A stretch of DNA of 34,818 nucleotides. Source: DATFEN01 sp035691285 (GTDB lineage Bacteria > Acidobacteriota > Vicinamibacteria > Fen-336). The position numbers were made by a program, and so were the translations under genes. Below are positions 8,950-16,855 of the stretch, in pieces (positions within the stretch are counted from its first letter, which is position 1; every line of letters begins with the position of its first letter). The DNA lies in contig DASSJI010000203.1 of the NCBI GenBank assembly GCA_035691285.1, forward strand, positions 1 through 34,818. Reading direction: 5' to 3'. Below the pieces are notes generated by a model that searched no databases, was not told where the DNA came from, and worked only from the letters and a program-made list of their open reading frames with translations.

Positions 8950-10059
8950 TCAGTCGATCTCGATCAGGCTGTCGCGGCGTGAAACCACGGCATCGGGAAC
9001 GGCAGGGGCGGCTTCCGCGGCCTCGACAGGTAGCGCCTCGTCCGTCGCGACCAGGGCGCGCGCCACAGCCTCGACCTCGGCGGGCGTCGCCGGCGTGCCA
9101 CGGCCGTGCAGTCGGACCCACAGGCGCAGCAGGCCGTCGACGTAGACGTACCGCTTCTTGACCATGCGCAGCGCGTCGACGCCCACGAGCCACTGCAGGT
9201 AGTCGCGGACGGCGCCCGGCGTGCGGCCGAGGCGCGGCACGAGCGCCGTGAGGTTGAGGCCTTCTTCGTGGGCCACGGCCTGGAGCACGGCCTTGCTGAT
9301 GCCGTACCCGCGACTGCGCAAGAGCAGGGACTCGTGGGTGGCGCGGGCCAGGACCTCGAGCCGGCCTCCGAGGGCCATGCCCGTGGCCCAGGCGTCCGCG
9401 ACGTCGTCCGAGGACCGCGGCCGCGCGTCGAGCAGCACCCGGGCGTAGCGCGGCCAGCCGAAGGAGGCGGCGGCGATGGCATCCGCGGCGTTGCCTGCCT
9501 CGCGGCGGAGCTCCTCTGCGGTGAGCGGAGGCATCTCTTGGGACTCGAACGACCAGAGCCGTCGCGCGGCGGTCGGGAAGGAGCTCGCCAGGAGCGTCCC
9601 GCGCCGCCGCGACCTGAGCGCGGCGGCGAACGGCTCGTGCACGCCGCGGAGCCCGGCGAAGTAGGCCAGCGAGCGGATCTCCGTGACCTCGTCGAGAAGC
9701 AGCACGACGCGACGCCCCTGGGCGTCGTCGAGACTGGCCAGCAGTCGCAGCAGCGCCTGAACCGCCTCAGCCCCGCGCTCGCGGCCGCCGTCGGCGAGGC
9801 GCCGGATCTCGAGAGCCTGGGGGAGGCGCGCGCCGAAGGACTCGACCGGGAGCGCCCGCAGCGCCGCGCCCACGAAGCGCTCCGGAGAGGAGGCGGCGGT
9901 GAAGAGATCGAGGTAGACGGGCACGGCGCCCTCGCGGCTGAGCAGCGCAGCGAGCTCGAGGAGCAGCGTCGTCTTGCCGGCGCCCGGAGGGCCCGTGACG
10001 AGGAGCGCCGGGCCCTCGCGGGCCCGGAGGAGCAGGGACGCTCGAAGCTCCGCTCTCAC
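8950..10059 (-). CDS. P-loop ATPase with C-terminal winged helix
   Basis: Protein of 369 aa. Walker A is GPPGAGKTT (23-31), Walker B is VVLLLDE (118-124), and the LLASSF strand (156-161) ends in a sensor-1-like polar residue. The layout resembles stand-alone ATPases of the archaeal-ATPase/AAA_16 type. Residues about 245-310 look like a winged helix (GISKAVLQAVA...TPGAVRDYLQWL), followed by an acidic, Ala/Pro-rich tail. The start is GTG at 10059, whose GTGA overlaps the hutU stop, so translation is coupled to hutU. The FHA-protease gene follows 4 nt downstream. Substrate and partners are unknown. It could be a regulatory or assembly ATPase working with the protease, or a DNA-binding STAND-like regulator. 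Confidence 0.8.
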   Translation of the reverse strand: MRAELRASLLLRAREGPALLVTGPPGAGKTTLLLELAALLSREGAVPVYLDLFTAASSPERFVGAALRALPVESFGARLPQALEIRRLADGGRERGAEAVQALLRLLASLDDAQGRRVVLLLDEVTEIRSLAYFAGLRGVHEPFAAALRSRRRGTLLASSFPTAARRLWSFESQEMPPLTAEELRREAGNAADAIAAASFGWPRYARVLLDARPRSSDDVADAWATGMALGGRLEVLARATHESLLLRSRGYGISKAVLQAVAHEEGLNLTALVPRLGRTPGAVRDYLQWLVGVDALRMVKKRYVYVDGLLRLWVRLHGRGTPATPAEVEAVARALVATDEALPVEAAEAAPAVPDAVVSRRDSLIEID

Positions 10060-11723
10060 TCCCGCATCGGCACGCGCACGCCGCGCTCGCGGGCCACCTC
10101 GACCGCGCGGTCGTAGCCGGCGTCGGCGTGCCGGATCACGCCCATGCCGGGATCGGTGGTGAGCACGCGCCGGAGCCGCGCCGCGGCCCGCTCGGTGCCG
10201 TCGGCCACGACCACCATGCCCGCGTGGATCGAGTAGCCCATGCCCACGCCGCCGCCGTGGTGCACCGACACCCAGCTCGCTCCGCTCACGGCGTTCAGGA
10301 GCGCGTTCAGGATCGGCCAGTCGGCCACGGCGTCCGAGCCGTCCTTCATCGCCTCGGTCTCGCGGTTGGGAGACGCCACCGAGCCCGAGTCGAGGTGGTC
10401 GCGGCCGATCACGATCGGCGCCTTGACCCGGCCGCGGCGGACCAGCTCGTTGAAGGCGAGGCCCATCTTCGCGCGCTCGCCGTAACCCAGCCAGCAGATC
10501 CGCGCCGGCAGGCCCTGGGACTTCACCCGCTCCCGGGCCAGGGTGATCCAGCGCCGCAGCGGCCGATCCTCGGGGAAGGTCTCGAGGACCGCGTGGTCGG
10601 TGGCGGCGAGGTCGTCCGGGTCGCCCGAGAGCAGCGCCCAGCGGAAGGGCCCCTTGCCCTCGCAGAAGAGCGGCCGGATGTACGCGGGGACGAAGCCGGG
10701 GAAATCGAAGGCGTCCGCGACCCCGGCGGCCTTGGCCTCGGCGCGGATGTTGTTCCCGTAGTCGAAGACGACGGCGCCGCGCCGCTTCATGTCGAGCATC
10801 GCGCGCACGTGCTCGGCCATGGCGCGCCGCGCCTCGGCCATGTGGCGTTGCGGGTCGGTGTTCCTGAGCCCCAGGGCCGCCTCGTAGCTCATGCGGTTGG
10901 GCACGTAGCCGTTGAGCGGGTCGTGGGCGCTCGTCTGGTCGGTGACCAGGTCGGGCACGACACCGCGCCGGACCAGCTCGGGCAGCACGTCGGCTGCGTT
11001 GCCGAGGAGCCCGAGGGAGAGCGCCCGGCCCTCGGCCTGGGCCGTGCGCGCGCGCGCCACGGCGTCGTCGAGATCCTCGCACGTCGTGTCGAGGTACCCG
11101 GTCTCGAGCCGTCGCGCGATGCGGTGGCGATCCACCTCGACGACGAGGATGACGCCTTCGTTCATGGTGGCGGCGAGCGGCTGGGCGCCGCCCATCCCGC
11201 CGAGCCCGGCGGTGAGGACGAGGCGCCCTCGGAGCGTGCCGCCGAAGTGCTGGCGAGCGGCCTCGGCGAAGGTCTCGTAGGTGCCCTGGAGAATGCCCTG
11301 GGTCCCGATGTAGATCCAGGAGCCCGCGGTCATCTGGCCGTACATCATGAGGCCCTTGCGGTCGAGCTCGTAGAAGTGGTCCCACGTGGCCCAGGCCGGC
11401 ACCAGCATGGAGTTGGAAATCAGGACGCGCGGCGCGTCCTCGTGGGTCCTGAAGACGCCGACGGGCTTGCCCGACTGGACGAGCAGCGTTTCGTCGCCCT
11501 CCAGGCGCGTGAGGCTGCGCACGATGGCGTCGAAGCACTCCCAGTTCCGCGCCGCCTTCCCGATCCCCCCGTACACCACGAGTTCGGCGGGGCGCTCGGC
11601 CACCTCGGGGTCGAGGTTGTTCATGAGCATCCGCAGGGCGGCCTCCTGGAGCCAGCCCTTGCAGGCGAGCTGCGTGCCGCGGGGCGCGCGCACGACGCGA
11701 GGCGAGGTGGCGGCGGTCGTCAT
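10056..11723 (-). CDS. hutU: Urocanate hydratase
   Basis: Second step of histidine degradation: urocanate plus water gives 4-imidazolone-5-propionate, using NAD+ as an electrophilic cofactor. It has 555 aa, the family norm. Conserved blocks include YGGIGKAARNWECFDAI, the NAD-binding GLGGMGGAQPLA, DQTSAHDPLNGY, and ARICWLGYGERAKMGL, whose cysteine is residue 410, the number of the conserved active-site Cys in the Pseudomonas enzyme. VHHGGGVGMGYS follows. ATG at 11723 overlaps the stop of the upstream 62-aa gene as TGATG; a GTG one codon upstream is also possible. The 3' end overlaps the ATPase start by 4 nt. HutI and HutF/HutG are not in the window. Confidence 0.97.
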   Translation of the reverse strand: MTTAATSPRVVRAPRGTQLACKGWLQEAALRMLMNNLDPEVAERPAELVVYGGIGKAARNWECFDAIVRSLTRLEGDETLLVQSGKPVGVFRTHEDAPRVLISNSMLVPAWATWDHFYELDRKGLMMYGQMTAGSWIYIGTQGILQGTYETFAEAARQHFGGTLRGRLVLTAGLGGMGGAQPLAATMNEGVILVVEVDRHRIARRLETGYLDTTCEDLDDAVARARTAQAEGRALSLGLLGNAADVLPELVRRGVVPDLVTDQTSAHDPLNGYVPNRMSYEAALGLRNTDPQRHMAEARRAMAEHVRAMLDMKRRGAVVFDYGNNIRAEAKAAGVADAFDFPGFVPAYIRPLFCEGKGPFRWALLSGDPDDLAATDHAVLETFPEDRPLRRWITLARERVKSQGLPARICWLGYGERAKMGLAFNELVRRGRVKAPIVIGRDHLDSGSVASPNRETEAMKDGSDAVADWPILNALLNAVSGASWVSVHHGGGVGMGYSIHAGMVVVADGTERAAARLRRVLTTDPGMGVIRHADAGYDRAVEVARERGVRVPMRE

Positions 11724-11911
11724 CACATGAGGTACTGCTGGTCGTCGGTGTAGCCGTCCTTCGTCAGATCGTCGGGGACGGGCTGGCCGCCCGGCAGGAT
11801 GCGTCGCTTGCGGCGCGGGAGCTCGATGCGGCCGCGCCGCGCATGGGGGACGACGACGAGCGCCGCGGCGACCAGCGCGACCAGAAGCGAGATCAGGAGG
11901 ACGAGGAGCAT
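11723..11911 (-). CDS. Small single-helix membrane protein between hutH and hutU
   Basis: A 62-aa reading frame that exactly fills the hutH-hutU gap. It starts at ATG 11911, 2 nt after the hutH stop, and ends in a TGATG overlap with hutU. Residues 1-23 are a strong hydrophobic helix (MLLVLLISLLVALVAAALVV). A basic stretch follows (RRGRIELPRRKRR), then a polar acidic tail (DDLTKDGYTDDQQYLM), so the C-terminus is probably cytosolic. No known domain is recognised. Perfect fit to both neighbours and a sensible membrane topology argue for a real gene. It may simply keep translation coupled, or it may be a regulatory or scaffolding peptide. Confidence 0.72.
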   Translation of the reverse strand: MLLVLLISLLVALVAAALVVVPHARRGRIELPRRKRRILPGGQPVPDDLTKDGYTDDQQYLM

Positions 11912-11913
11912 CG

Positions 11914-13452
11914 CTACTCCAGCGTACCGCAGATCGTCTCGGCCTCGCGCACCAGGACGCCGGTGCGGACCCACTCGGCGACCGCTTCGATCTCCGGGGC
12001 GAGCAGGCGGTCGCGGTCGTAGGCGGGGATTCCCGCGCGGACGCGGCGATAGACGGCGTCCAGGGGGGGCGAGGAGGCCAGCGGCTTCAGGAACTCGAGA
12101 CCCTGGCAGCCCGCGAGGATCTCGATGGCCAGGATGCGGCGGACGTTGGCCACGACCTGGGCCGCCTTGCGCGCCGCCGCGGCGCCCATGGAGACGTGGT
12201 CCTCCTTGTTGGCCGAGGTGGGAATGGAGTCGACGCTCGCCGGGTGGGCGAGGACCTTGTTCTCCGAGGCCAGGGCCGCGGCCGACACGTGGGCGAGCAT
12301 CAGGCCCGACTGGATGCCCCCCTCGGGGGTGAGGAACGCCGGCAGCTCGGACAGCGCCGGGTTGACGAGGCGTTCGATGCGCCGCTCGCTGATGGCGCCG
12401 AGCTCGGCGACGGCGATGGCCATCACATCGGAGGCCATGGCGACGGGCTCTCCGTGGAAGTTCCCGCCCGAGAGCAGCTCGCCCGGGTCCGCGAAGACCA
12501 TGGGGTTGTCGGTGGCGGCGTTCATCTCGATCTCGACGCTGCGCAGCGCGTAGGCGAGGGCATCGCGGGCAGCGCCGTGGACCTGGGGCATGCAGCGCAG
12601 GCTGTACGCGTCCTGCACCTTCCCGCAGTCGCGGTGCGACTCGCGGATCGGGCTATCGGCGAGCAGGCGCTTGAGGTTCCGGGCCGAGGCGGCCTGGCCG
12701 GGGTGGGGCCGCGCCGCGTGGATGCGGGGGTCGAAGGCCACGTCGGTGCCCTTGAGGGCGTCGAGCGTGAGGGCGCCGGCGACGTCTGCCGCGGGCGCGA
12801 GGCGGAGGGCCTCGGCAGCCGCAAGCCCGGCGACCGCCGTCATGAGCTGCGTGCCGTTGATCAGCGCGAGCCCTTCCTTCGCGTGGAGTTCGACGGGCTC
12901 GAGGCCGGCGTCACGAAGGGCGCGTGCGGAGGGCACTCTCCGGCCCTCCTGGACGCACTCGCCCTCGCCGACCAGGGCGACGGCGAGGTGGGCCAGCGGC
13001 GCGAGGTCGCCGCTCGCGCCGACGGAGCCCTGCGCGGGGACCACCGGATGCACGCCGCGGTTCAGCATCGCGACCAGCAGGTCGAGGGTCTCGGGGCGCA
13101 CACCGCTGAAGCCCTTGGCGAGGACGTTGGCACGGAGCAGCATGAGCCCCCGCGTCTCGGCCTCGCCCAGCGGCTCGCCGACGCCGGCGGCGTGGGACCG
13201 CACGAGGTTGAGCTGCAGCTCGCGCAGGCGCTCGCGCGGGATCACGACGTCGGCGAAGTTGCCGAAGCCCGTCGTCACGCCGTAGACGACGCGCCCGGCC
13301 TCGACGGTCTCGTCCACTACGCGCCTCGCCCGGGCGACCGCCTCGCGCGCCGCAGGCGAGAGCGCCACCGGCCGGCTGGCGCGGGCGACGGCCTCGAGGC
13401 CCGCGAAGGTGAGGCCGTGGCCGTCGAGGAGCAGAGGCTCGTCTGGGGCCAT
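11914..13452 (-). CDS. hutH: Histidine ammonia-lyase
   Basis: First step of histidine degradation: deamination of L-histidine to urocanate. It has 512 aa, the normal length. The autocatalytic MIO cofactor triad Ala146-Ser147-Gly148 is seen in GSVGASGDLAPLAH. YGVTTGFGNFAD (about 57-68) is the conserved loop with the catalytic tyrosine, and QDAYSLRCMPQVHGA and ENKVLAHPASVDSIPTSANKEDH are later hallmarks. The start is ATG at 13452. The longer frame to 13497 adds an unconserved extension that crosses the promoter region, and a -10-like TATAGT lies 12 nt before 13452. It is the first gene of the hutH-orf62-hutU-ATPase-FHA-protease unit, divergent from the S9 peptidase. Confidence 0.97.
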   Translation of the reverse strand: MAPDEPLLLDGHGLTFAGLEAVARASRPVALSPAAREAVARARRVVDETVEAGRVVYGVTTGFGNFADVVIPRERLRELQLNLVRSHAAGVGEPLGEAETRGLMLLRANVLAKGFSGVRPETLDLLVAMLNRGVHPVVPAQGSVGASGDLAPLAHLAVALVGEGECVQEGRRVPSARALRDAGLEPVELHAKEGLALINGTQLMTAVAGLAAAEALRLAPAADVAGALTLDALKGTDVAFDPRIHAARPHPGQAASARNLKRLLADSPIRESHRDCGKVQDAYSLRCMPQVHGAARDALAYALRSVEIEMNAATDNPMVFADPGELLSGGNFHGEPVAMASDVMAIAVAELGAISERRIERLVNPALSELPAFLTPEGGIQSGLMLAHVSAAALASENKVLAHPASVDSIPTSANKEDHVSMGAAAARKAAQVVANVRRILAIEILAGCQGLEFLKPLASSPPLDAVYRRVRAGIPAYDRDRLLAPEIEAVAEWVRTGVLVREAETICGTLE

Positions 13453-13464
13453 GGGAGCGGGCGA

Positions 13465-13470
13465 ACTATA
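13465..13470 (-). promoter_or_regulatory. -10 box for hutH
   Basis: TATAGT on the minus strand, 12 nt before the hutH ATG, is a 5/6 match to the consensus and the best -10 in this 43-nt gap. The expected -35 position falls on the -10 of the opposing S9 peptidase promoter and matches the consensus poorly, so an activator is plausible. Confidence 0.5.
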
Positions 13471-13483
13471 GCATCGAGGCTGG

Positions 13484-13489
13484 TAGACT
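13484..13489 (+). promoter_or_regulatory. -10-like box for the S9 peptidase
   Basis: TAGACT lies 6 nt before the ATG at 13496, which predicts a leaderless mRNA. It overlaps the expected -35 region of the hutH promoter. Confidence 0.4.
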
Positions 13490-13495
13490 CCCGCC

Positions 13496-15547
13496 ATGCA
13501 ACGCCGCCCATTGGTCGCGCTGTCGTTCGCACTCCTCGCGGTTTCGTCGGCCGCGGCCGAGCGCCGCCGCTTCGGTCTCGATGACGTGCTTCGCCTGAGG
13601 GAGGTCTCGGATCCCCAGCTGGCGCCTGACGGCGCGTGGGTCGCCTACGTCGTGGAAGGGGCCGACCTCGAGGAGGACGCGCAGGTGAGCCAGATCTGGA
13701 TGACGAGCTGGGACGGCCGGCAGCACCTCCAGCTCACGTCGGGGAAGCACGGCGGCGAGCACCCGCGATTCAGCCCCGACGGCCGCTCGCTGGCGTTTCT
13801 CTCGGCGCGCGGCGAGGACGAGGACGCTCCCGACCAGGTCTGGATACTGCCCCTCGCCGGAGGCGAGGCGCGTCAGCTCACGGAGCTGGACGGGGAGGTC
13901 GAAGGCTTCGAGTGGTCGCCCGACGGCAAGCGGATGGTGCTGGTGGTGCACGACGCCGACCCCGAGGCGCTCCGGAAGAAGGAGCGCAAGGGCGAGACGA
14001 AGGGCAGGGACAAGACGGCGCGTCCCATCGTCGTGGACCGCTACCAGTTCAAGTGGGACGGGGAGGGCTACCTGGGCGGCCGCCGCCGGCGGCTGCAGCT
14101 CGTGGACGTCGAGAGCCGGAAGGTCGAGATGCTCAGCTCCGGCGCCAACGACGACGTCTCGCCGGCGTGGTCGTCCGACGGGCGCGCCGTGGCGTTCGCG
14201 AGCAAGCGCGGAGGCGATCCCGACCGCCACTGGAACTGGGACGTCTACGTCGTCGAGGCGCGCCCGGGAGCCGAGGCCCGCCCGATCACCTCGTTCCAGG
14301 GCGCGGACGCCGGCGGATGGGGACCTCTGGCCGCCGAGGGCGCGGGCCCCGTGTTCAGCCCCGATGGCCGCTCGATCGCGTACCTGCGCTCTGCCGATGC
14401 GAGCTTCGAGAGGCTCTTCTACGGTACGCCGCTCCTCGCCGTGTCCCCGGCCGGCGGCGGGGAGCCCGCGCTCCTGACCGCGGCCCTCGACCGCCAGGTC
14501 CAGCGCCCGCGCTGGTCGCCCGACGGACGGCACGTCTACGTGACGCTGGAGGACGACCGCAGCGTGCAGCTCGCGCGAGTGCCTTCCGCGGGTGGCGCGC
14601 CGGAGCGGCTCACGGAGAAGGGAGCCGTCGTGACGGACTTCGCGGTGGGGCGGGATGGTCGGGTCGCGTTGGCCGTGACCCGCGGTAGCGAGCCCGCCGA
14701 GGTCTTCGCCCTCGAGGACAGGACGCTGCGGCCACTGTCGCGGCAGAACGCGCCTTGGCTCGACGAGCTCGACCTCGCGACCGTCGAGGAGCTGGACGCC
14801 AGGAGCTCGGACGGCACGCCGATCGGCGCGATGCTGACGAAGCCCGCTGGCTTCGAGGCCGGCCGGCGCTACCCGCTGCTCCTCTTCGTCCACGGCGGTC
14901 CGCAGGCCCAGGACCAGCACGAGTTCGACGTCCTGGCGCAGGCCTTCGCCGGGGCCGGCTATCTCGTCGTCCAGCCGAACTACCGGGGCTCCACCGGACG
15001 CGGCTACGACTTCGCCCGCGCGATCCTCGCCGAGTGGGGCAACAAGGAGGTGAAGGACGTGCTCGCGGCGGTCGACGCCGTCGTCGCCCAGGGCCTCGCG
15101 GACCCGGGGCGGCTCGGCGTGCTCGGCTGGAGCTACGGCGGGATGATGACCAACTACACGATCGCGTCCGACGGCCGCTTCAAGGCCGCGGCCAGCGGCG
15201 CGAGCATCGCGAACCAGATCACCGGCTACGGAACCGACCAGTACGTGACCCAGTACGAGAACGAGCTGGGCCTGCCGTGGAAGGGCGTCGAGCGCTACAT
15301 GGCGACCTCGTACCCGTTCTTCCACGCCGACCGGATCAGGACTCCGACCCTGTTCATGTGCGGCGAGAAGGACTTCAACGTGCCGCTCGTCAACTCGGAG
15401 CAGATGTACCAGGCGCTCAAGAGCCTCGGCGTCGACACGCAGCTCGTGATCTACCCGGGCCAGCACCACGGGCTTTCGAAGCCCAGCTACCGGCGGGACC
15501 GGGTCGAGCGATACCTGGCCTGGTTCCGGAAGCACCTCGGACTGTAG
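13496..15547 (+). CDS. Secreted S9 family prolyl-oligopeptidase-type peptidase
   Basis: Serine peptidase of 683 aa, related to dipeptidyl-peptidase IV and acylaminoacyl peptidase. An N-terminal signal peptide (residues about 1-20, LVALSFALLAVSSAAA) places it in the periplasm or outside. A beta-propeller follows, recognisable by repeated FSPDGRS/WSPDGK/WSSDGR blades (about residues 30-400). The C-terminal alpha/beta hydrolase domain has the nucleophile in GWSYGG (Ser546), Asp626 in GEKDFNVP and His658 in GQHHG. The start is ATG at 13496, 6 nt after a -10-like TAGACT. It sits divergent from hutH, 43 nt away, so released peptides or histidine could link the two units, but that is inference. purA follows after 3 nt. 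Confidence 0.93.
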   Translation: MQRRPLVALSFALLAVSSAAAERRRFGLDDVLRLREVSDPQLAPDGAWVAYVVEGADLEEDAQVSQIWMTSWDGRQHLQLTSGKHGGEHPRFSPDGRSLAFLSARGEDEDAPDQVWILPLAGGEARQLTELDGEVEGFEWSPDGKRMVLVVHDADPEALRKKERKGETKGRDKTARPIVVDRYQFKWDGEGYLGGRRRRLQLVDVESRKVEMLSSGANDDVSPAWSSDGRAVAFASKRGGDPDRHWNWDVYVVEARPGAEARPITSFQGADAGGWGPLAAEGAGPVFSPDGRSIAYLRSADASFERLFYGTPLLAVSPAGGGEPALLTAALDRQVQRPRWSPDGRHVYVTLEDDRSVQLARVPSAGGAPERLTEKGAVVTDFAVGRDGRVALAVTRGSEPAEVFALEDRTLRPLSRQNAPWLDELDLATVEELDARSSDGTPIGAMLTKPAGFEAGRRYPLLLFVHGGPQAQDQHEFDVLAQAFAGAGYLVVQPNYRGSTGRGYDFARAILAEWGNKEVKDVLAAVDAVVAQGLADPGRLGVLGWSYGGMMTNYTIASDGRFKAAASGASIANQITGYGTDQYVTQYENELGLPWKGVERYMATSYPFFHADRIRTPTLFMCGEKDFNVPLVNSEQMYQALKSLGVDTQLVIYPGQHHGLSKPSYRRDRVERYLAWFRKHLGL

Positions 15548-15550
15548 CGC

Positions 15551-16855
15551 ATGCCGAACATCGTCATCGCCGGCGCCCAGTGGGGCGACGAAGGCAAGGG
15601 CAAGATCGTGGACCTGCTGGCTCGGCGGGTGCAGGTCGTGGCCCGCTACAACGGCGGGCACAACGCCGGCCACACGGTCATCCTCGGCGAGGAGAAGTTC
15701 GTCCTCCACCTGATCCCCTCGGGGATCCTGCACCCGGGCGTGCTGTGCGTGATGGGGAACGGGATGGTCATCGACCCCTGGGCCCTCGAGAAGGAGAGCG
15801 CCGAGCTCCGGGCGCGCGGCGTCGAGGTGGACGACAACCTCGTGATCTCGGACCGGGCCCACCTGATCCTCCCGCACCACCGGATCCTGGAGCGGATCTC
15901 CGAGGAGGCTCGCGGGTCGCGCAAGATCGGGACGACGAACCGAGGCATCGGCCCTGCGTACGAGGACAAGGCCGGCCGGCGAGGCCTGCGCATGAGCGAC
16001 CTGCGGCGGCCGAGCGCGCTCGAGGCGAAGCTGGAGGAGGCGCGCCGGCACTTCGAGCAGGTCTGCCGGGGCGCGGGCCAGGCGCCGGAGCTGGACTGGA
16101 GCGCGCTCTGCCGCGAGCTGGCGGGCTTCGGCGAGCGTCTCGGCCCACGCATCCAGGACGCGGCCGCGGTGCTGCATCGCAACATCGCGCGCGGCTACTC
16201 CGTGCTCTTCGAGGGCGCCCAGGCGACGCTCCTCGACGTCGATCACGGGACGTATCCCTTCGTGACGTCCTCGTCGGCGACGGCGGGCGGTGTCGCCACC
16301 GGCCTCGGCGTGCCGCCGACGCGCATCGACGGCATCCTCGGCATCGCCAAGGCCTACACGACCCGCGTCGGCGCCGGGCCGCTGCCCTCGGAGATCGGGG
16401 GCAGCCTGGAAGACGAGATCCGCAAGCGCGGCGCGGAGTACGGGGCGTCCACGGGCCGGCCGCGGCGCTGCGGCTGGTTCGACGCCGTGGTCACGCGCTA
16501 CTCGGTCCGCGTGAACGGCTTCGACTCCATCGCCCTCACCAAGCTCGACGTGCTGGATCCCCTCGCCGAGATCAAGGTGTGCGTCGGCTACGAGCACGAC
16601 GGGCGCGTCGTGGAGGACTTTCCCGCGGACCTGGCCGTGGCCGAGGCGTGCCGCCCGGTGTACGAGACGCTGCCGGGCTGGACGCGTCCGACCACCGCTC
16701 TTCGCGACTGGTCCCACCTCCCCGAGTCCGCGAAGGGCTACGTCGCGCGGCTCTCGGAGCTCGTCGGCTGCGAGATCGGCATCGTGTCCACGAGCCCCGA
16801 CCGCGACGACACCATCCTGCGTCGCGACAGCTCCGTCGCAGCCTGGTTCGCCTAG
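15551..16855 (+). CDS. purA: Adenylosuccinate synthetase
   Basis: GTP-dependent ligation of IMP and aspartate to adenylosuccinate, the first committed step to AMP. It has 434 aa, standard. The P-loop GDEGKGK (12-18) contains catalytic Asp13. NGGHNAGHT supplies His41. GTTNRGIGPAYEDKAGR and GAGPLPSEIGG are the IMP- and Asp-site loops, and TKLDVLD is the guanine-specificity motif. The start is ATG at 15551, only 3 nt after the peptidase stop, so purA depends on that promoter. The stop is within CTAG, shared with the convergent flavoenzyme stop. Confidence 0.97.
   Translation: MPNIVIAGAQWGDEGKGKIVDLLARRVQVVARYNGGHNAGHTVILGEEKFVLHLIPSGILHPGVLCVMGNGMVIDPWALEKESAELRARGVEVDDNLVISDRAHLILPHHRILERISEEARGSRKIGTTNRGIGPAYEDKAGRRGLRMSDLRRPSALEAKLEEARRHFEQVCRGAGQAPELDWSALCRELAGFGERLGPRIQDAAAVLHRNIARGYSVLFEGAQATLLDVDHGTYPFVTSSSATAGGVATGLGVPPTRIDGILGIAKAYTTRVGAGPLPSEIGGSLEDEIRKRGAEYGASTGRPRRCGWFDAVVTRYSVRVNGFDSIALTKLDVLDPLAEIKVCVGYEHDGRVVEDFPADLAVAEACRPVYETLPGWTRPTTALRDWSHLPESAKGYVARLSELVGCEIGIVSTSPDRDDTILRRDSSVAAWFA

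Noticed and set aside
10060..11538. Giant fusion frame joining the ATPase with about 490 further residues
   Set aside because: The extra part is a shadow of hutU; the GTGA overlap at 10056-10059 is a clean start.
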